A DNA stretch of 43,611 nt from contig DHSM01000010.1 in NCBI GenBank assembly GCA_002408465.1, positions 97,570 through 141,180 on the forward strand, read 5' to 3'. Positions 15,401-23,549 of this stretch are shown here, piece after piece. Source of the DNA: Firmicutes bacterium UBA5286. Lineage in GTDB: Bacteria > Bacillota > Proteinivoracia > UBA4975. Within the stretch, counting starts at the first letter, position 1. Each line of letters begins with the position of its first letter. The notes under the pieces were generated by a model. It saw only the letters and a list, made by a program, of their open reading frames with translations, was not told the DNA's origin and searched no databases. Made by a program: the position numbers and the translations under genes.

Positions 15401-15619
15401 TCATTTGTGGCGATAGGTTATACGCCCTTTAGTGAGATCGTAAGGTGACAGTTCTAACGAAACCCGGTCGCCGGGCAAAATTCTGATAAAGTTCATGCGG
15501 AGTTTGCCGCGAACGTAGGCCAAAATTATGTGTCCGTTCTCCAACTCCACTTTGAAAGTTGCATTTGGAAGAGCGTCAACGACACGGCCCTCAACTTCTA
15601 TGACATCCTGTTTCGCCAT
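15401..15619 (-). CDS. infA: Translation initiation factor IF-1
   Basis: IF-1 binds the ribosomal A site during initiation and works with IF-2 and IF-3. The 72-residue product begins MAKQDVIEVEGRVVDALPNA and has the OB-fold motifs FKVELENGH, GKLRMNFIRILPGDRV and DLTKGRITYR. The open frame extends 22 codons upstream, but GGGGGGAACTAAG lies just before the ATG at 15619 and the family starts here. It follows the KOW-protein stop by a single base, suggesting coupling. Confidence 0.97.
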   Translation of the reverse strand: MAKQDVIEVEGRVVDALPNATFKVELENGHIILAYVRGKLRMNFIRILPGDRVSLELSPYDLTKGRITYRHK

Positions 15620-15620
15620 C

Positions 15621-15878
15621 TTAGTTCCCCCCCTTTTCATCTGCTTGGGAATCAGTGTTTTGAAGGATATGCCTGACCTCATCATCTGTACTCACGCATC
15701 CAGCTTGGTGTCTTACCAGCTGAAGATGAATGATATTTTTGGGCTTAGGCGCGGATATCCGGCGTCTGTGCCCATCGGCCACCATTACCCGGTTAGGGGT
15801 TAAGGTGACTACTACGTACAGATGATTTTTGTCACGACCGGCAGTGGAGCGAACAATGTTTCCCGGTGAAAATTGCAT
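15621..15878 (-). CDS. KOW-domain RNA-binding protein (L14e-like)
   Basis: The product of about 85 residues begins MQFSPGNIVRSTAGRDKNHL, a KOW-type SH3 barrel related to archaeal/eukaryotic L14e, and continues with VVVTLTPNRVMVADGHRRR. Homologues sit between map and infA in many Clostridia and some Bacillus relatives; they are thought to bind ribosomal RNA, but the role is not well defined. Three consecutive ATG codons (15884, 15881, 15878) follow AGGAGGG; the third has the best spacing. The C terminus is polar and less conserved. Confidence 0.85.
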   Translation of the reverse strand: MQFSPGNIVRSTAGRDKNHLYVVVTLTPNRVMVADGHRRRISAPKPKNIIHLQLVRHQAGCVSTDDEVRHILQNTDSQADEKGGN

Positions 15879-15889
15879 CATCATCCCTC

Positions 15890-16642
15890 CTAGTCCAAAG
15901 TTGTCAGGATTCTGGGCCCCTGGGGCGTAACTGCCACAGTATGCTCAAAATGCGCCGACAATTTTCCGTCTGCGGTCACCACCGTCCAGCCATCTGCCAG
16001 GGTTTTAACATGGTATTTGCCTGCATTGACCATAGGTTCAATTGCCAGCACCATTCCTGACGTCAGCCGCGGGCCGAAACCGGGATGTCCGAAGTTTGGG
16101 ATCTGGGGATCTTCATGCATTTTTTGGCCGATTCCATGGCCAACATAATCGCGTATCACCGAAAAACCATTGGCTTCCGCCCATTGCTGAATTGCCGCGG
16201 AAATATCGGACAGACGATTACCCTCCACCGCCCGCTTAATTCCCTCGCTGAGGGAGCGTTCGGTAACTGCAATGAGTTCGGCAGATTCGGGAGAGATCTC
16301 TCCCACGGGGTAGGTAGCTGCTGAGTCGCCGACATAGCCGTCAACAATGGCGCCTATGTCAACACTGAGGATATCTCCTTGTTGAAGAATTACTTTATCT
16401 GAGGGTATTCCATGCACAACCTGGTGGTTTAATGAAGTACAGATGCTGGCGGGGAATCCTCCATAGCCTTTGAAGGCCGGGACTGCGCCCTGTTTACGGA
16501 AAAATTCTTCAACTAATCTATCCAGTTCCCTGGTAGATATTCCCGGAGCGATTGCTTCCTTGACCACTTGAAGAGCGCCGGCGGTAATTCTACCGGCCTT
16601 GGCCATCAGTTCAATTTCCCGGGGGGATTTAATTATTATCAT
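15890..16642 (-). CDS. map: Methionine aminopeptidase, type I
   Basis: Map removes the initiator methionine from new proteins. The 250-residue enzyme has all five metal ligands, Asp95, Asp106, His169, Glu202 and Glu233, and the substrate-binding His78 in QVVHGIP. It lacks the N-terminal SH3-binding zinc extension, as is normal for the short type Ia form. The open frame runs 32 codons upstream inside adk, but the ATG at 16642 overlaps the adk stop codon (ATGA) and gives the standard N terminus MIIIKSPREIELM. Its position next to adk and secY is typical. Confidence 0.97.
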   Translation of the reverse strand: MIIIKSPREIELMAKAGRITAGALQVVKEAIAPGISTRELDRLVEEFFRKQGAVPAFKGYGGFPASICTSLNHQVVHGIPSDKVILQQGDILSVDIGAIVDGYVGDSAATYPVGEISPESAELIAVTERSLSEGIKRAVEGNRLSDISAAIQQWAEANGFSVIRDYVGHGIGQKMHEDPQIPNFGHPGFGPRLTSGMVLAIEPMVNAGKYHVKTLADGWTVVTADGKLSAHFEHTVAVTPQGPRILTTLD

Positions 16643-17268
16643 TTGGGCACTCCTAAAGCGGCCAGAATGTCGGCAAAAACTTTGTCTATTTCCTGGTTGC
16701 CATTGATGGTCAGCAACAGGTTGCGCTGAGCATACCACTCCTTAAGAGGACTGGTCTGTGCAGCGTAGACTTCAAGGCGCTCAAGGACAGTAGCCTCACT
16801 GTCGTCACTGCGCTGATAGAGCTGGCCTCCGCACTGGCAAAGGTCAGCCTGAGGCGGCGGATTAAAGGAAAGGTGCCAAGCTTTTTCGCACTGGCGGCAA
16901 ATCCGCCTGCCGCTGATGCGGCCAATCAGTTCCTCGTTGGGAACTTCCAGGCTGATTACGGCTGTAAGTCCAGCATGTTCCAATGCGTTGGCCTGGTCTA
17001 GTGTCCGAGGGTAGCCGTCCAAGAGAAAACCTTGCTGGCAATCAGGTTCGGTCAATCTTTGATCGACAATGCCAATGACGATTTCGTCGGGAACAAGCTT
17101 GCCTGCTTCCATAAATTTTGCAGCCTCTAGACCTAAGGGAGTCTGCTGCTTGCGGGCAGCCCTGAGCATGTCGCCGGTGGAAATGTGGGGAATGCCAAAA
17201 TGCTTAGCGATAAATTCGGCCTGGGTGCCTTTGCCGGCACCGGGAGGGCCTAATAAGACTAAACGCAT
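16639..17268 (-). CDS. adk: Adenylate kinase
   Basis: Adk interconverts ATP plus AMP with two ADP. The 209-residue long-form enzyme has the P-loop GPPGAGKGT (7-15), the AMP-binding DGYPRT (84-89) and a zinc LID domain. The LID cysteines are Cys124, Cys127, Cys144 and Cys146: the second pair is spaced C-X-C, not the usual C-X2-C, because one residue is missing before GGQLYQR. The ATG at 17268 starts MRLVLLG. It lies 12 bases after secY and overlaps map by four bases, indicating tight coupling. Confidence 0.97.
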   Translation of the reverse strand: MRLVLLGPPGAGKGTQAEFIAKHFGIPHISTGDMLRAARKQQTPLGLEAAKFMEAGKLVPDEIVIGIVDQRLTEPDCQQGFLLDGYPRTLDQANALEHAGLTAVISLEVPNEELIGRISGRRICRQCEKAWHLSFNPPPQADLCQCGGQLYQRSDDSEATVLERLEVYAAQTSPLKEWYAQRNLLLTINGNQEIDKVFADILAALGVPK

Positions 17269-17280
17269 GAGTATCGCCTC

Positions 17281-18573
17281 CTACATGAAGCCCTTGTAGT
17301 GGCGCATGAGCATCTGGCTTTCAATCTGTTTCATGGTTTCAAGGGCAACGCCAATGACAATCAGGAGGGAAGTGCCGCCGATGCCAATATTCATCCCTAC
17401 CATACCTTGGATAACGTAGGGCAGGGCGACGATAACCGCCAGAAACAAGGCCCCCACCAGGGTGATCCGGTTGAGGATGCGCATAATATAGCTGGAAGTG
17501 GGACGTCCCGGGCGAATACCGGGAATAAAGCCCCCGTTCTTGCGCATATTGTCCGCCAGTTCGGAAGGATTGACGGTAATCGCTGTGTAGAAATAGGCAA
17601 AGAAAATAATCAGGATGGCAGCCAATAAAGTCCCCGACCAAGTGCCCATGGTGAAAAATCCGGCTATTTTTTGAAGGATTCTATTGTCCCAAAACTGGCC
17701 GATGGTCTGGGGCAGCATCAACAAGGAGGTGGCGAAAATGACGGGAATGACGCCAGCCTGGTTGACCTTAAGGGGAATATGAGTGCTGGCGCCGCCATAC
17801 ATTTTGCGGCCGATTACCCGCTTGGCATACTGAACAGGAATTCTGCGCTCCCCTTCTGAGACATAGACCATTCCGGCAATAACCAGAACAGCCAGAATCA
17901 AGATAACCAGGATGTTGATGATGTTGATTTCTCCAGCTTTTAACAAGGCGTATGCCTGGACGACGGAAACAGGCAGCTGGGAGATAATACTGGCAAAGAT
18001 GATCATGGAAATGCCGTTGCCAATACCCTTTTCGGTAATTTTCTCCCCCAGCCACATAAGGAAGGCGGTGCCTGCTGTCAGAGACAGGACCATAATAACC
18101 AAGGTCATATAGTAGCCCGAAGGGTTGGCGCTCTTGCTGACGCTGATCGCCTGCCTGAAGGCCATGGACATGCCGAAAGATTGAATGAGGGCGAGGACGA
18201 TGGTGCCGTAGCGGCTGATCTGGGTCAGCTTTTTGCGGCCTTCCGCCCCTTCTTTGGCCCACTCTTCAAACTTGGGGATGACCACCTGCAGGAGCTGCAT
18301 GATAATTGATGCATTGATATAGGGCATAATGCCCATGGCAAAGACCGAAAATTTCGAGAGGGCGCCGCCGGTGAAGACGTTGAACAGGCCAAAGAGCCCG
18401 CCGCCGCCTTGCTGGCCGCCCAGGATATTCTCGCGGATCCAGCTGCTGTCTATGCCGGGAACAGGGACAAAGGAGCCTAAACGATAGACCAGGAGCATAG
18501 CCAGAGTAAAGAGCAATTTCCGCCGGATGTCCTTAATATGCCAGGCGTTGCGCAATGTGGCAAACAGTTGCAT
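17281..18573 (-). CDS. secY: Protein translocase subunit SecY
   Basis: SecY forms the membrane channel for protein export, partnering with SecE (also in this window) and SecG. The 430-residue protein has ten predicted membrane helices. Conserved elements include the plug region after VPVPGIDSSWI, the cytoplasmic loop motif VYVSEGERRIPVQYAKR (loop to helix 6-7) and the PGIRPGRPT segment of the C5 loop, whose neighbouring loops bind SecA and the ribosome. The ATG lies one base after the rplO stop. SecY-adk-map at the end of the spc operon is standard. Confidence 0.98.
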   Translation of the reverse strand: MQLFATLRNAWHIKDIRRKLLFTLAMLLVYRLGSFVPVPGIDSSWIRENILGGQQGGGGLFGLFNVFTGGALSKFSVFAMGIMPYINASIIMQLLQVVIPKFEEWAKEGAEGRKKLTQISRYGTIVLALIQSFGMSMAFRQAISVSKSANPSGYYMTLVIMVLSLTAGTAFLMWLGEKITEKGIGNGISMIIFASIISQLPVSVVQAYALLKAGEINIINILVILILAVLVIAGMVYVSEGERRIPVQYAKRVIGRKMYGGASTHIPLKVNQAGVIPVIFATSLLMLPQTIGQFWDNRILQKIAGFFTMGTWSGTLLAAILIIFFAYFYTAITVNPSELADNMRKNGGFIPGIRPGRPTSSYIMRILNRITLVGALFLAVIVALPYVIQGMVGMNIGIGGTSLLIVIGVALETMKQIESQMLMRHYKGFM

Positions 18574-18574
18574 A

Positions 18575-19015
18575 TTATATCACCTCGACGCTGCCGCCGG
18601 CAGCTTTAATTTTGTCCTCTGCTCCTTTGCTGAAACGGTGGGCGTGCACAGCCAGTTTGGTGTTGAGCTGGCCAAAGCCTAAGATTTTGATGCCTTCGCC
18701 CATATTTTTCACCATGCCTGCTTCCTGAAGCAGCTGTGGGGTGACGACGGTGCCTTCCTCAAACCGGTTGAGGTCCTGAATGTTGATTTCTGCATACTGT
18801 TTTTTGAACTTGCTGGTAAAGCCCCTCTTGGGAATTCTTTGGTGCAGGGGCATTTGACCGCCTTCAAAGGTAGGACGGACGCCGCCGCCGCTCCGGGAGT
18901 TCTGGCCGTTATGGCCCCGGCCGGCAGTCTTGCCCAAGCCGCTGCCCAGGCCAAGCCCTTTGCGCTTTGCGGATTTGCGTGAACCTTTGGCAGGTTTTAG
19001 CTCATGGAGTTTCAC
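18575..19015 (-). CDS. rplO: 50S ribosomal protein L15
   Basis: The 146-residue protein starts MKLHELKPAKGSRKSAKR and contains the glycine-rich GLGSGLGKTAGRGHNGQ stretch, which threads into 23S rRNA, and the C-terminal AHRFSKGAEDKIKAAGGSVE. L15 is a late-assembly protein of the large subunit. It starts at GTG 19015 behind AAGGAGGTG. It is flanked by rpmD and secY as in other spc operons. Confidence 0.97.
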   Translation of the reverse strand: MKLHELKPAKGSRKSAKRKGLGLGSGLGKTAGRGHNGQNSRSGGGVRPTFEGGQMPLHQRIPKRGFTSKFKKQYAEINIQDLNRFEEGTVVTPQLLQEAGMVKNMGEGIKILGFGQLNTKLAVHAHRFSKGAEDKIKAAGGSVEVI

Positions 19016-19029
19016 GAATCTGCACCTCC

Positions 19030-19209
19030 TTATTCAATAACCTGAACCAGATGGGCGACTTTGGCAATCATGCCCCGGACCTGGGTGTTATCAGGCTTGC
19101 TGACAATTTGATTTAGTTTTGAAAAACCCAGGGCCTTTAAGGTCAGGCGCTGATCTTTAGGTCTGCCGATTGAACTGCGAACCAGTTGAATTTTTATTTG
19201 CTTTTCCAT
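19030..19209 (-). CDS. rpmD: 50S ribosomal protein L30
   Basis: This short gene encodes 59 residues starting MEKQIKIQLVRSSIGRPKDQ, with LGFSKLN and VRGMIAKVAHLV further along, as in bacterial L30. L30 is a small ferredoxin-like-fold protein that binds 23S rRNA. The ATG at 19209 is preceded by AGGAGGGAC. It sits between rpsE and rplO with 11- and 14-base gaps. Confidence 0.95.
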   Translation of the reverse strand: MEKQIKIQLVRSSIGRPKDQRLTLKALGFSKLNQIVSKPDNTQVRGMIAKVAHLVQVIE

Positions 19210-19220
19210 TTTAGTCCCTC

Positions 19221-19724
19221 CTAACCCCGGATTTCTCCGACGGTTTTGCCCCGCAGGCGGGCAATTTCGTCCGCTGTCCTCAGGGACTTGAGAGCTGCCA
19301 TGGTTGCTCCCACCATATTGATGGCATTAGAGGAACCCAATGACTTGGTGAGGATGTCGCGATAACCTGCGGCTTCCAATACCGCACGCACCGGGCCGCC
19401 GGCAATAACGCCAGTACCTTCGGAAGCAGGCTTAAGCAGGACAACACCTGCGCCAAACTTGCCGGTGATTTCGTGGGGAATGGTCGTGCCCACCACGGGA
19501 ACGGGGACGATATTTTTCTTGGCATCTTCGATGCCCTTGCGAATGGCTTCCGGCACTTCGCCGGCTTTGCCAAAACCAGTGCCGACACGGCCGCTGCCGT
19601 CGCCGACTACTACAAGAGCGCTGAAGCTGAAACGACGGCCGCCTTTGACAACTTTGGCGACTCGGTTAATACTGACAACCTTTTCGGTGAATTCACTGGC
19701 GGCTGTATCAAATTTAGACTTCAA
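19221..19724 (-). CDS. rpsE: 30S ribosomal protein S5
   Basis: S5 affects decoding accuracy and the mRNA entry channel. The 167-residue protein has the double-stranded-RNA-binding-like N-terminal domain with VAKVVKGGRRFSFSALVVVG and the C-terminal domain with GGPVRAVLEAAGYRDILTKS. The VKGGRRF loop is where spectinomycin resistance changes usually map; it appears wild type. Translation starts with TTG at 19724, behind GGGAGGG. It lies between rplR and rpmD. Confidence 0.97.
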   Translation of the reverse strand: MKSKFDTAASEFTEKVVSINRVAKVVKGGRRFSFSALVVVGDGSGRVGTGFGKAGEVPEAIRKGIEDAKKNIVPVPVVGTTIPHEITGKFGAGVVLLKPASEGTGVIAGGPVRAVLEAAGYRDILTKSLGSSNAINMVGATMAALKSLRTADEIARLRGKTVGEIRG

Positions 19725-19741
19725 GCTGATCCCTCCCTTGC

Positions 19742-20101
19742 CTAGAATTCCAGGCCGGCTTGACGAGCTGCTTCGGCCAGTTCTTTGATTCTCCCGTGGT
19801 AGATAAATCCTCCCCGGTCAAATACTACGGTAGAGATTCCGGCTTGTTTTGCTTTTTCAGCAACTAACCGGCCTACAACCTTTGCGGCCTCTTTGTTGCC
19901 GCCGTAGCTGACTTCAGCCTTGAACGCCTCATCTAGACTTGAGGCTGATACAAGGGTGCGGTCATTTGTGTCATCGACTATTTGAGCATAGATATGGTTT
20001 GCGCTGCGAAAGACGTTGAGACGGGGACGCTCGGGGGTGCCGACGACTTTCTTGCGTACCCGCAGGTGTCTTTGTTTACGCGGATTGATATTGCGACCCA
20101 A
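19742..20101 (-). CDS. rplR: 50S ribosomal protein L18
   Basis: L18 binds 5S rRNA and helps attach it to the large subunit. The 119-residue product has the basic N-terminal tail, RPRLNVFRSANHIYAQIVDD and the C-terminal VVFDRGGFIYHGRIKELAEA. It starts with TTG at 20101 behind AAGGAGTGAG; an in-frame TGA three codons upstream excludes a longer form. It lies between rplF and rpsE. Confidence 0.97.
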   Translation of the reverse strand: MGRNINPRKQRHLRVRKKVVGTPERPRLNVFRSANHIYAQIVDDTNDRTLVSASSLDEAFKAEVSYGGNKEAAKVVGRLVAEKAKQAGISTVVFDRGGFIYHGRIKELAEAARQAGLEF

Positions 20102-20125
20102 CCGGGCTCACTCCTTTTACGCGCA

Positions 20126-20665
20126 TTACTTGCCGGCTTTGCCTACTATGCGCCGGATCTGTTCGCCTTCATATTTAATGCCTTTGCCTAAATAAGGCTC
20201 AGGTTTGCGGACCGCTCTGATTTCAGCGGCAATTTGGCCAACTGCCTGCTTGTCAATTCCCTTGACGGAAATCTTGTTGGGGGCGGGGACTTCAAATTCA
20301 ATTCCCTGGGGGGGATTGATTATCACCGGATGGGAATATCCCACCGTCAGAGTGATATCCTTGCCCTGAAGGGCGGCACGATAACCGACGCCGACTATTT
20401 CCAGGTTGCGGACATAGCCTTTGGTGACCCCTTCTACCATATTAGCTAACAGGCTGCGGGTCAAGCCGTGCAGAGAGCGATGTTCTTTGGCATCGGACGG
20501 GCGAATGACCAGTGCCTGGCCGCCCTCGACGCTAATGTCTATTTCTTGGGGCATTTGCTGTTCAAGCTGGCCCAGGGGACCTTTGACGGTAACAACTTTA
20601 TCCTCTGTAACTGTGATCTGAACGCCTGCAGGTACTGGGACCGGCTTTTTGCCAATTCTGGACAT
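20126..20665 (-). CDS. rplF: 50S ribosomal protein L6
   Basis: The 179-residue protein begins MSRIGKKPVPVPAGVQITV and ends with the conserved PEPYLGKGIKYEGEQIRRI region. L6 has two similar domains and binds 23S rRNA near the factor-binding site and the stalk base. ATG start at 20665. It lies 22 bases downstream of rpsH and 24 upstream of rplR. Confidence 0.97.
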   Translation of the reverse strand: MSRIGKKPVPVPAGVQITVTEDKVVTVKGPLGQLEQQMPQEIDISVEGGQALVIRPSDAKEHRSLHGLTRSLLANMVEGVTKGYVRNLEIVGVGYRAALQGKDITLTVGYSHPVIINPPQGIEFEVPAPNKISVKGIDKQAVGQIAAEIRAVRKPEPYLGKGIKYEGEQIRRIVGKAGK

Positions 20666-20687
20666 GACTACACCTCCGTTGCAATGG

Positions 20688-21086
20688 TTACCAAACGTAG
20701 CACAGGACTTCGCCGCCCAGTCCGGCAGCGCGGGCCTTTCTGTCCACCATTACTCCCTGGGAAGTGGAGATGATGGCGATGCCCAGACCGCCTAATACCC
20801 TGGGGATCTCGTCCTTGTTGGCATAAACCCGCAGGCCGGGCTTGCTTATCCGTTTGATTCCTGTGATGATCCTGCGCTTGCCATTTTCATAACGCAGTGT
20901 GATTCTGATAATTCCCTGCTTATTGTCCTCCACTACCTCAAAGTTTGCGATATAACCTTCTTCTTTGAGGGCCTCGGCCAACGCTATCTTTATCTTTGAT
21001 GCCGGGATTTCCACGCTGGTGTGGAGCGCCGTGTTGGCATTCCTGATTCTCGTCAGCATGTCGGCAATAGGGTCTGTCATAGTCAT
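20688..21086 (-). CDS. rpsH: 30S ribosomal protein S8
   Basis: S8 binds the central domain of 16S rRNA early in assembly, and in E. coli it represses the spc operon at the rplE site. The 132-residue product begins MTMTDPIADMLTRIRNANTA and ends with the family signature ISTSQGVMVDRKARAAGLGG plus the EVLCYVW end. Two ATGs are close together; the first (21086) is nine bases from GGAGG and is chosen. No S8-binding mimic was identified near rplE. Confidence 0.97.
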   Translation of the reverse strand: MTMTDPIADMLTRIRNANTALHTSVEIPASKIKIALAEALKEEGYIANFEVVEDNKQGIIRITLRYENGKRRIITGIKRISKPGLRVYANKDEIPRVLGGLGIAIISTSQGVMVDRKARAAGLGGEVLCYVW

Positions 21087-21110
21087 CTGGATGGACCTCC
21101 TTTCCTAACG

Positions 21111-21296
21111 CTACCAGCTGGCTTTTCTAACGCCAGGGATTTGGCCCCTGTGGGCCAAAGTGCGGAAACAGATACGGCACATGCCAAATTTGCGCATATA
21201 TGCATGAGGGCGACCACAGATTTTACACCGATTGTAACCCTGAGCGCTAAATTTTGGCTGCCTTCCCTGTTTGGCGATCAATGATTTTTTTGCCAC
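21111..21296 (-). CDS. rpsN: 30S ribosomal protein S14, type Z (zinc-binding)
   Basis: The 61-residue short form has two zinc pairs, CKIC and CRIC, in RCKICGRPHAYMRKFGMCRI. This C+ form is the ancestral one in Firmicutes; a zinc-independent paralogue, if the genome has one, lies elsewhere. S14 is in the head of the small subunit. It starts with GTG at 21296 behind AGGAGGG-type sequence. It lies between rplE and rpsH. Confidence 0.97.
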   Translation of the reverse strand: MAKKSLIAKQGRQPKFSAQGYNRCKICGRPHAYMRKFGMCRICFRTLAHRGQIPGVRKASW

Positions 21297-21319
21297 CCGT
21301 TTTTACCCTCCTTGTAGGT

Positions 21320-21859
21320 TTATTTCTTGAAGGGAACACCGAAACCTGTCAGCAACTCGCGGCCTTCTTCGTCGGTCTTGGCGGTAGTGACGATGACAAT
21401 ATCCATACCGCGGACCTTTTCGACCTTATCGTAATTGATTTCGGGAAAAATCAGCTGTTCCTTTATACCCATGGTGTAATTGCCACGGCCGTCAAAGGCT
21501 TTGGGCGATACACCGCGGAAGTCACGCACCCGGGGGAGGGCAATGTTCAGCAAGCGGTCCAAAAAATGATACATGCGCTCGCCCCGCAAGGTTACCATGG
21601 TGCCGATTGGCATCCCGGCCCGAAGCTTGAAACCGGCTATGGCCTTGCGTGCTTTGGTGATTACCGGCCTCTGCCCGGTGATGATGCTCAGCTCTTCCAC
21701 TGCATTTTCAAGAAATTTCGGGTTCTCTTTGGCGTCGCCTACACCCATGTTGACGACGACTTTTTCAATCTTTGGCACTTCCATGATGCTGCTGTACTTG
21801 AATTTATTCATCAGAGCGGGGACTATATCCCGCTGATACAGTTCTTTTAGTCTAGACAA
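21320..21859 (-). CDS. rplE: 50S ribosomal protein L5
   Basis: L5 binds 5S rRNA and contacts the P-site tRNA and S13 through bridge B1b. The 179-residue protein has KVVVNMGVGDAKENPKFLE, ITGQRPVITKARKAIAGFKL and FPEINYDKVEKVRGMDIVIV, all family signatures. The start is TTG at 21859, giving MSRLKELYQRDIVPAL, behind GGAAGGGAGGTAG. It follows rplX by 29 bases. Confidence 0.97.
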   Translation of the reverse strand: MSRLKELYQRDIVPALMNKFKYSSIMEVPKIEKVVVNMGVGDAKENPKFLENAVEELSIITGQRPVITKARKAIAGFKLRAGMPIGTMVTLRGERMYHFLDRLLNIALPRVRDFRGVSPKAFDGRGNYTMGIKEQLIFPEINYDKVEKVRGMDIVIVTTAKTDEEGRELLTGFGVPFKK

Positions 21860-21888
21860 GAGTGTCTACCTCCCTTCCGCTTGGTCAG

Positions 21889-22218
21889 TTACTTTTCGTT
21901 GACCTCGCCGCAATTTTTGCAGTACCGGACCTTCTGCCCATCGGCCAGGAATTTATGACCAACCCGGGCGGGTCTGTTGCAGCGTGGACAGATAAGCATG
22001 GCCTTGCCGCTGAAAATCGGCGCTTCTTTATCGATGATGCCGCCTTGGGGATTATCTCTGGTAGGCCGCATATGCTTTTTGACGATGCTTACCCCTTCAA
22101 CGATAATTTTGCCGGAGCGGGGCAGGACTTGCAAGACTTTGCCGGCCTTATCCTTGTCAGCGCCGGACATGATTCTAACCTTGTCACCTTTATTGACATG
22201 TATCTTGGTCAATGTCAC
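21889..22218 (-). CDS. rplX: 50S ribosomal protein L24
   Basis: L24 is one of the two assembly initiators of the large subunit and lies near the exit tunnel. The product of about 109 residues has the KOW motif KGDKVRIMSGADKDKAGKVL and a cysteine-bearing C-terminal part (CPRCNRPARVG and YCKNCGE). The frame is open to a GTG at 22236, but AGGAGGTG falls inside that extension, so the GTG at 22218, six bases after the site, is taken as the start. It lies between rplN and rplE. Confidence 0.95.
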   Translation of the reverse strand: MTLTKIHVNKGDKVRIMSGADKDKAGKVLQVLPRSGKIIVEGVSIVKKHMRPTRDNPQGGIIDKEAPIFSGKAMLICPRCNRPARVGHKFLADGQKVRYCKNCGEVNEK

Positions 22219-22239
22219 GTAATCCACCTCCTTCACAGC

Positions 22240-22608
22240 TTAGAGGACTTCTGGCGCCAGGGAGACTATCTTCATAAAGTCCCTCTCCCGCAGTTCACGG
22301 GCTACAGGCCCAAATATCCTTGTGCCTCTGGGGTTTTTGGCATCGTTGATTATAACAGCTGCGTTGTCATCAAAGCGGATATAAGAGCCGTCTTTGCGGT
22401 TCACTCCAGATTTGGTGCGCACCACAACAGCCCGAATTACTTCGCCCTTCTTGACAACCCCGCCGGGTGTTGCCTCTTTTACTGATGCGACAATTATGTC
22501 GCCTATATTTGCCGAATAACGCCTGGTGCCGCCGAGGACGCGAATGCACATAATCTTTTTGGCGCCTGAGTTGTCGGCAACATTCAACATCGTTTGCTGC
22601 TGAATCAC
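22240..22608 (-). CDS. rplN: 50S ribosomal protein L14
   Basis: The 122-residue protein starts MIQQQTMLNVADNSGAKKIM and has GVVKKGEVIRAVVVRTK and the C-terminal TRIFGPVARELRERDFMKI. L14 forms intersubunit bridges with 16S helix 14. It starts with GTG at 22608 behind GGAGGGG. It is the first gene of the spc group and follows rpsQ by 28 bases, with no promoter or terminator visible, so S10 and spc genes look like one transcription unit. Confidence 0.97.
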   Translation of the reverse strand: MIQQQTMLNVADNSGAKKIMCIRVLGGTRRYSANIGDIIVASVKEATPGGVVKKGEVIRAVVVRTKSGVNRKDGSYIRFDDNAAVIINDAKNPRGTRIFGPVARELRERDFMKIVSLAPEVL

Positions 22609-22636
22609 AGTATACCCCTCCTTTCAGCGCATAAAA

Positions 22637-22894
22637 CTATTGGACTTTTTGCAGGATTTCCACCAGGCGCCAGCGTTTTTCACGGCTGAGGGGTCTGGTT
22701 TCCATTATTTCTACCACATCGCCGATGCTGCACTGGTTGTTTTCATCGTGAGCTTTAAACTTGTTGGTCCTCTTGATAATCTTGCCGTAAGCAGGGTGCC
22801 GCAGCTGTTCTTCGACTGCTACGACAATGGTTTTGTCCATTTTATTGCTGACCACCTTGCCCACCAGGACTTTGCGATTACCACGTTCGGTCAT
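22637..22894 (-). CDS. rpsQ: 30S ribosomal protein S17
   Basis: S17 is an OB-fold protein that binds the 5' and central domains of 16S rRNA early in assembly. The 85-residue product begins MTERGNRKVLVGKVVSNKMD and holds KTIVVAVE and GDVVEIMETRPLSREKRWRL. The open frame extends eight codons upstream, but AAAGGAGGATGG places the start at ATG 22894. It lies 23 bases after rpmC and ends the S10 group. Confidence 0.97.
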   Translation of the reverse strand: MTERGNRKVLVGKVVSNKMDKTIVVAVEEQLRHPAYGKIIKRTNKFKAHDENNQCSIGDVVEIMETRPLSREKRWRLVEILQKVQ

Positions 22895-22917
22895 TGGACC
22901 ATCCTCCTTTCGGAACA

Positions 22918-23121
22918 CTATTGCACGTTGATATTGAGTTCCCGTTCCCGAATAATTGTCTTTACCCGGGCAATGTCTTTGCGCACCCGTTTAATCTGCA
23001 GTGGGTTATCTAATTGACCGGTGGCAAGTTGAAAACGCAGATTGAAGAGTTCGGTTTTTAACTCATCCAGACGGATCTGAAGTTCGTTTGCGCTTAGATC
23101 GCGAATTTCCTTGCCTTTCAC
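22918..23121 (-). CDS. rpmC: 50S ribosomal protein L29
   Basis: This 67-residue, two-helix protein begins MKGKEIRDLSANELQIRLDE and carries the L29 motif ELFNLRFQLATGQLDNP followed by RVRKDIARVKT. L29 is at the tunnel exit next to L23, where chaperones and SRP dock. It starts at GTG 23121, overlapping the rplP stop by four bases (GTGA), so translation is coupled. Confidence 0.96.
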   Translation of the reverse strand: MKGKEIRDLSANELQIRLDELKTELFNLRFQLATGQLDNPLQIKRVRKDIARVKTIIRERELNINVQ

Positions 23122-23546
23122 TGGTCTTCACCACCCATTTCAAAACGTTTTACGAATTTGGTCCTTATGGGCAGTTTGTGTGCTGCCAGACGCATTGCTT
23201 CCCGGGCCACCTCTTCGGGGACACCGGCCAGCTCAAACATAATCCGGCCCGGCTTTACCACTGCAACCCATTTGTCAGGAGAACCCTTACCACTGCCCAT
23301 CCGGGTTTCGGCGGGTTTGGCGGTAATGGGCTTGTGGGGAAAGATTTTTATCCAGACCTTGCCGCCCCTCTTGATATATCTGGTCATGGCAATACGGGCG
23401 GCCTCTATCTGCTGGTTGGTGATCCAGCTGGGTTCCAAAGCCTGAAGTCCGTACTCGCCATCAATGACTTCAGTGCCCCGCTGGGCCTTGCCCTTGATGC
23501 CGCCACGGTGGGGCCGGCGGTACTTAACACGCTTGGGGATAAGCAC
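23118..23546 (-). CDS. rplP: 50S ribosomal protein L16
   Basis: L16 organises the A-site region and the peptidyl-transferase surroundings. The 142-residue product begins MLIPKRVKYRRPHRGGIKGK and has GYYGLQALEP-like EYGLQALEPSWITNQQIEAA, KIFPHKPITAKPAETRMGSG and VKPGRIMFELAGVPEEVARE. It starts at GTG 23546 behind GGAGGAG. It follows rpsC by three bases. Confidence 0.97.
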   Translation of the reverse strand: MLIPKRVKYRRPHRGGIKGKAQRGTEVIDGEYGLQALEPSWITNQQIEAARIAMTRYIKRGGKVWIKIFPHKPITAKPAETRMGSGKGSPDKWVAVVKPGRIMFELAGVPEEVAREAMRLAAHKLPIRTKFVKRFEMGGEDQ

Positions 23547-23549
23547 GGC

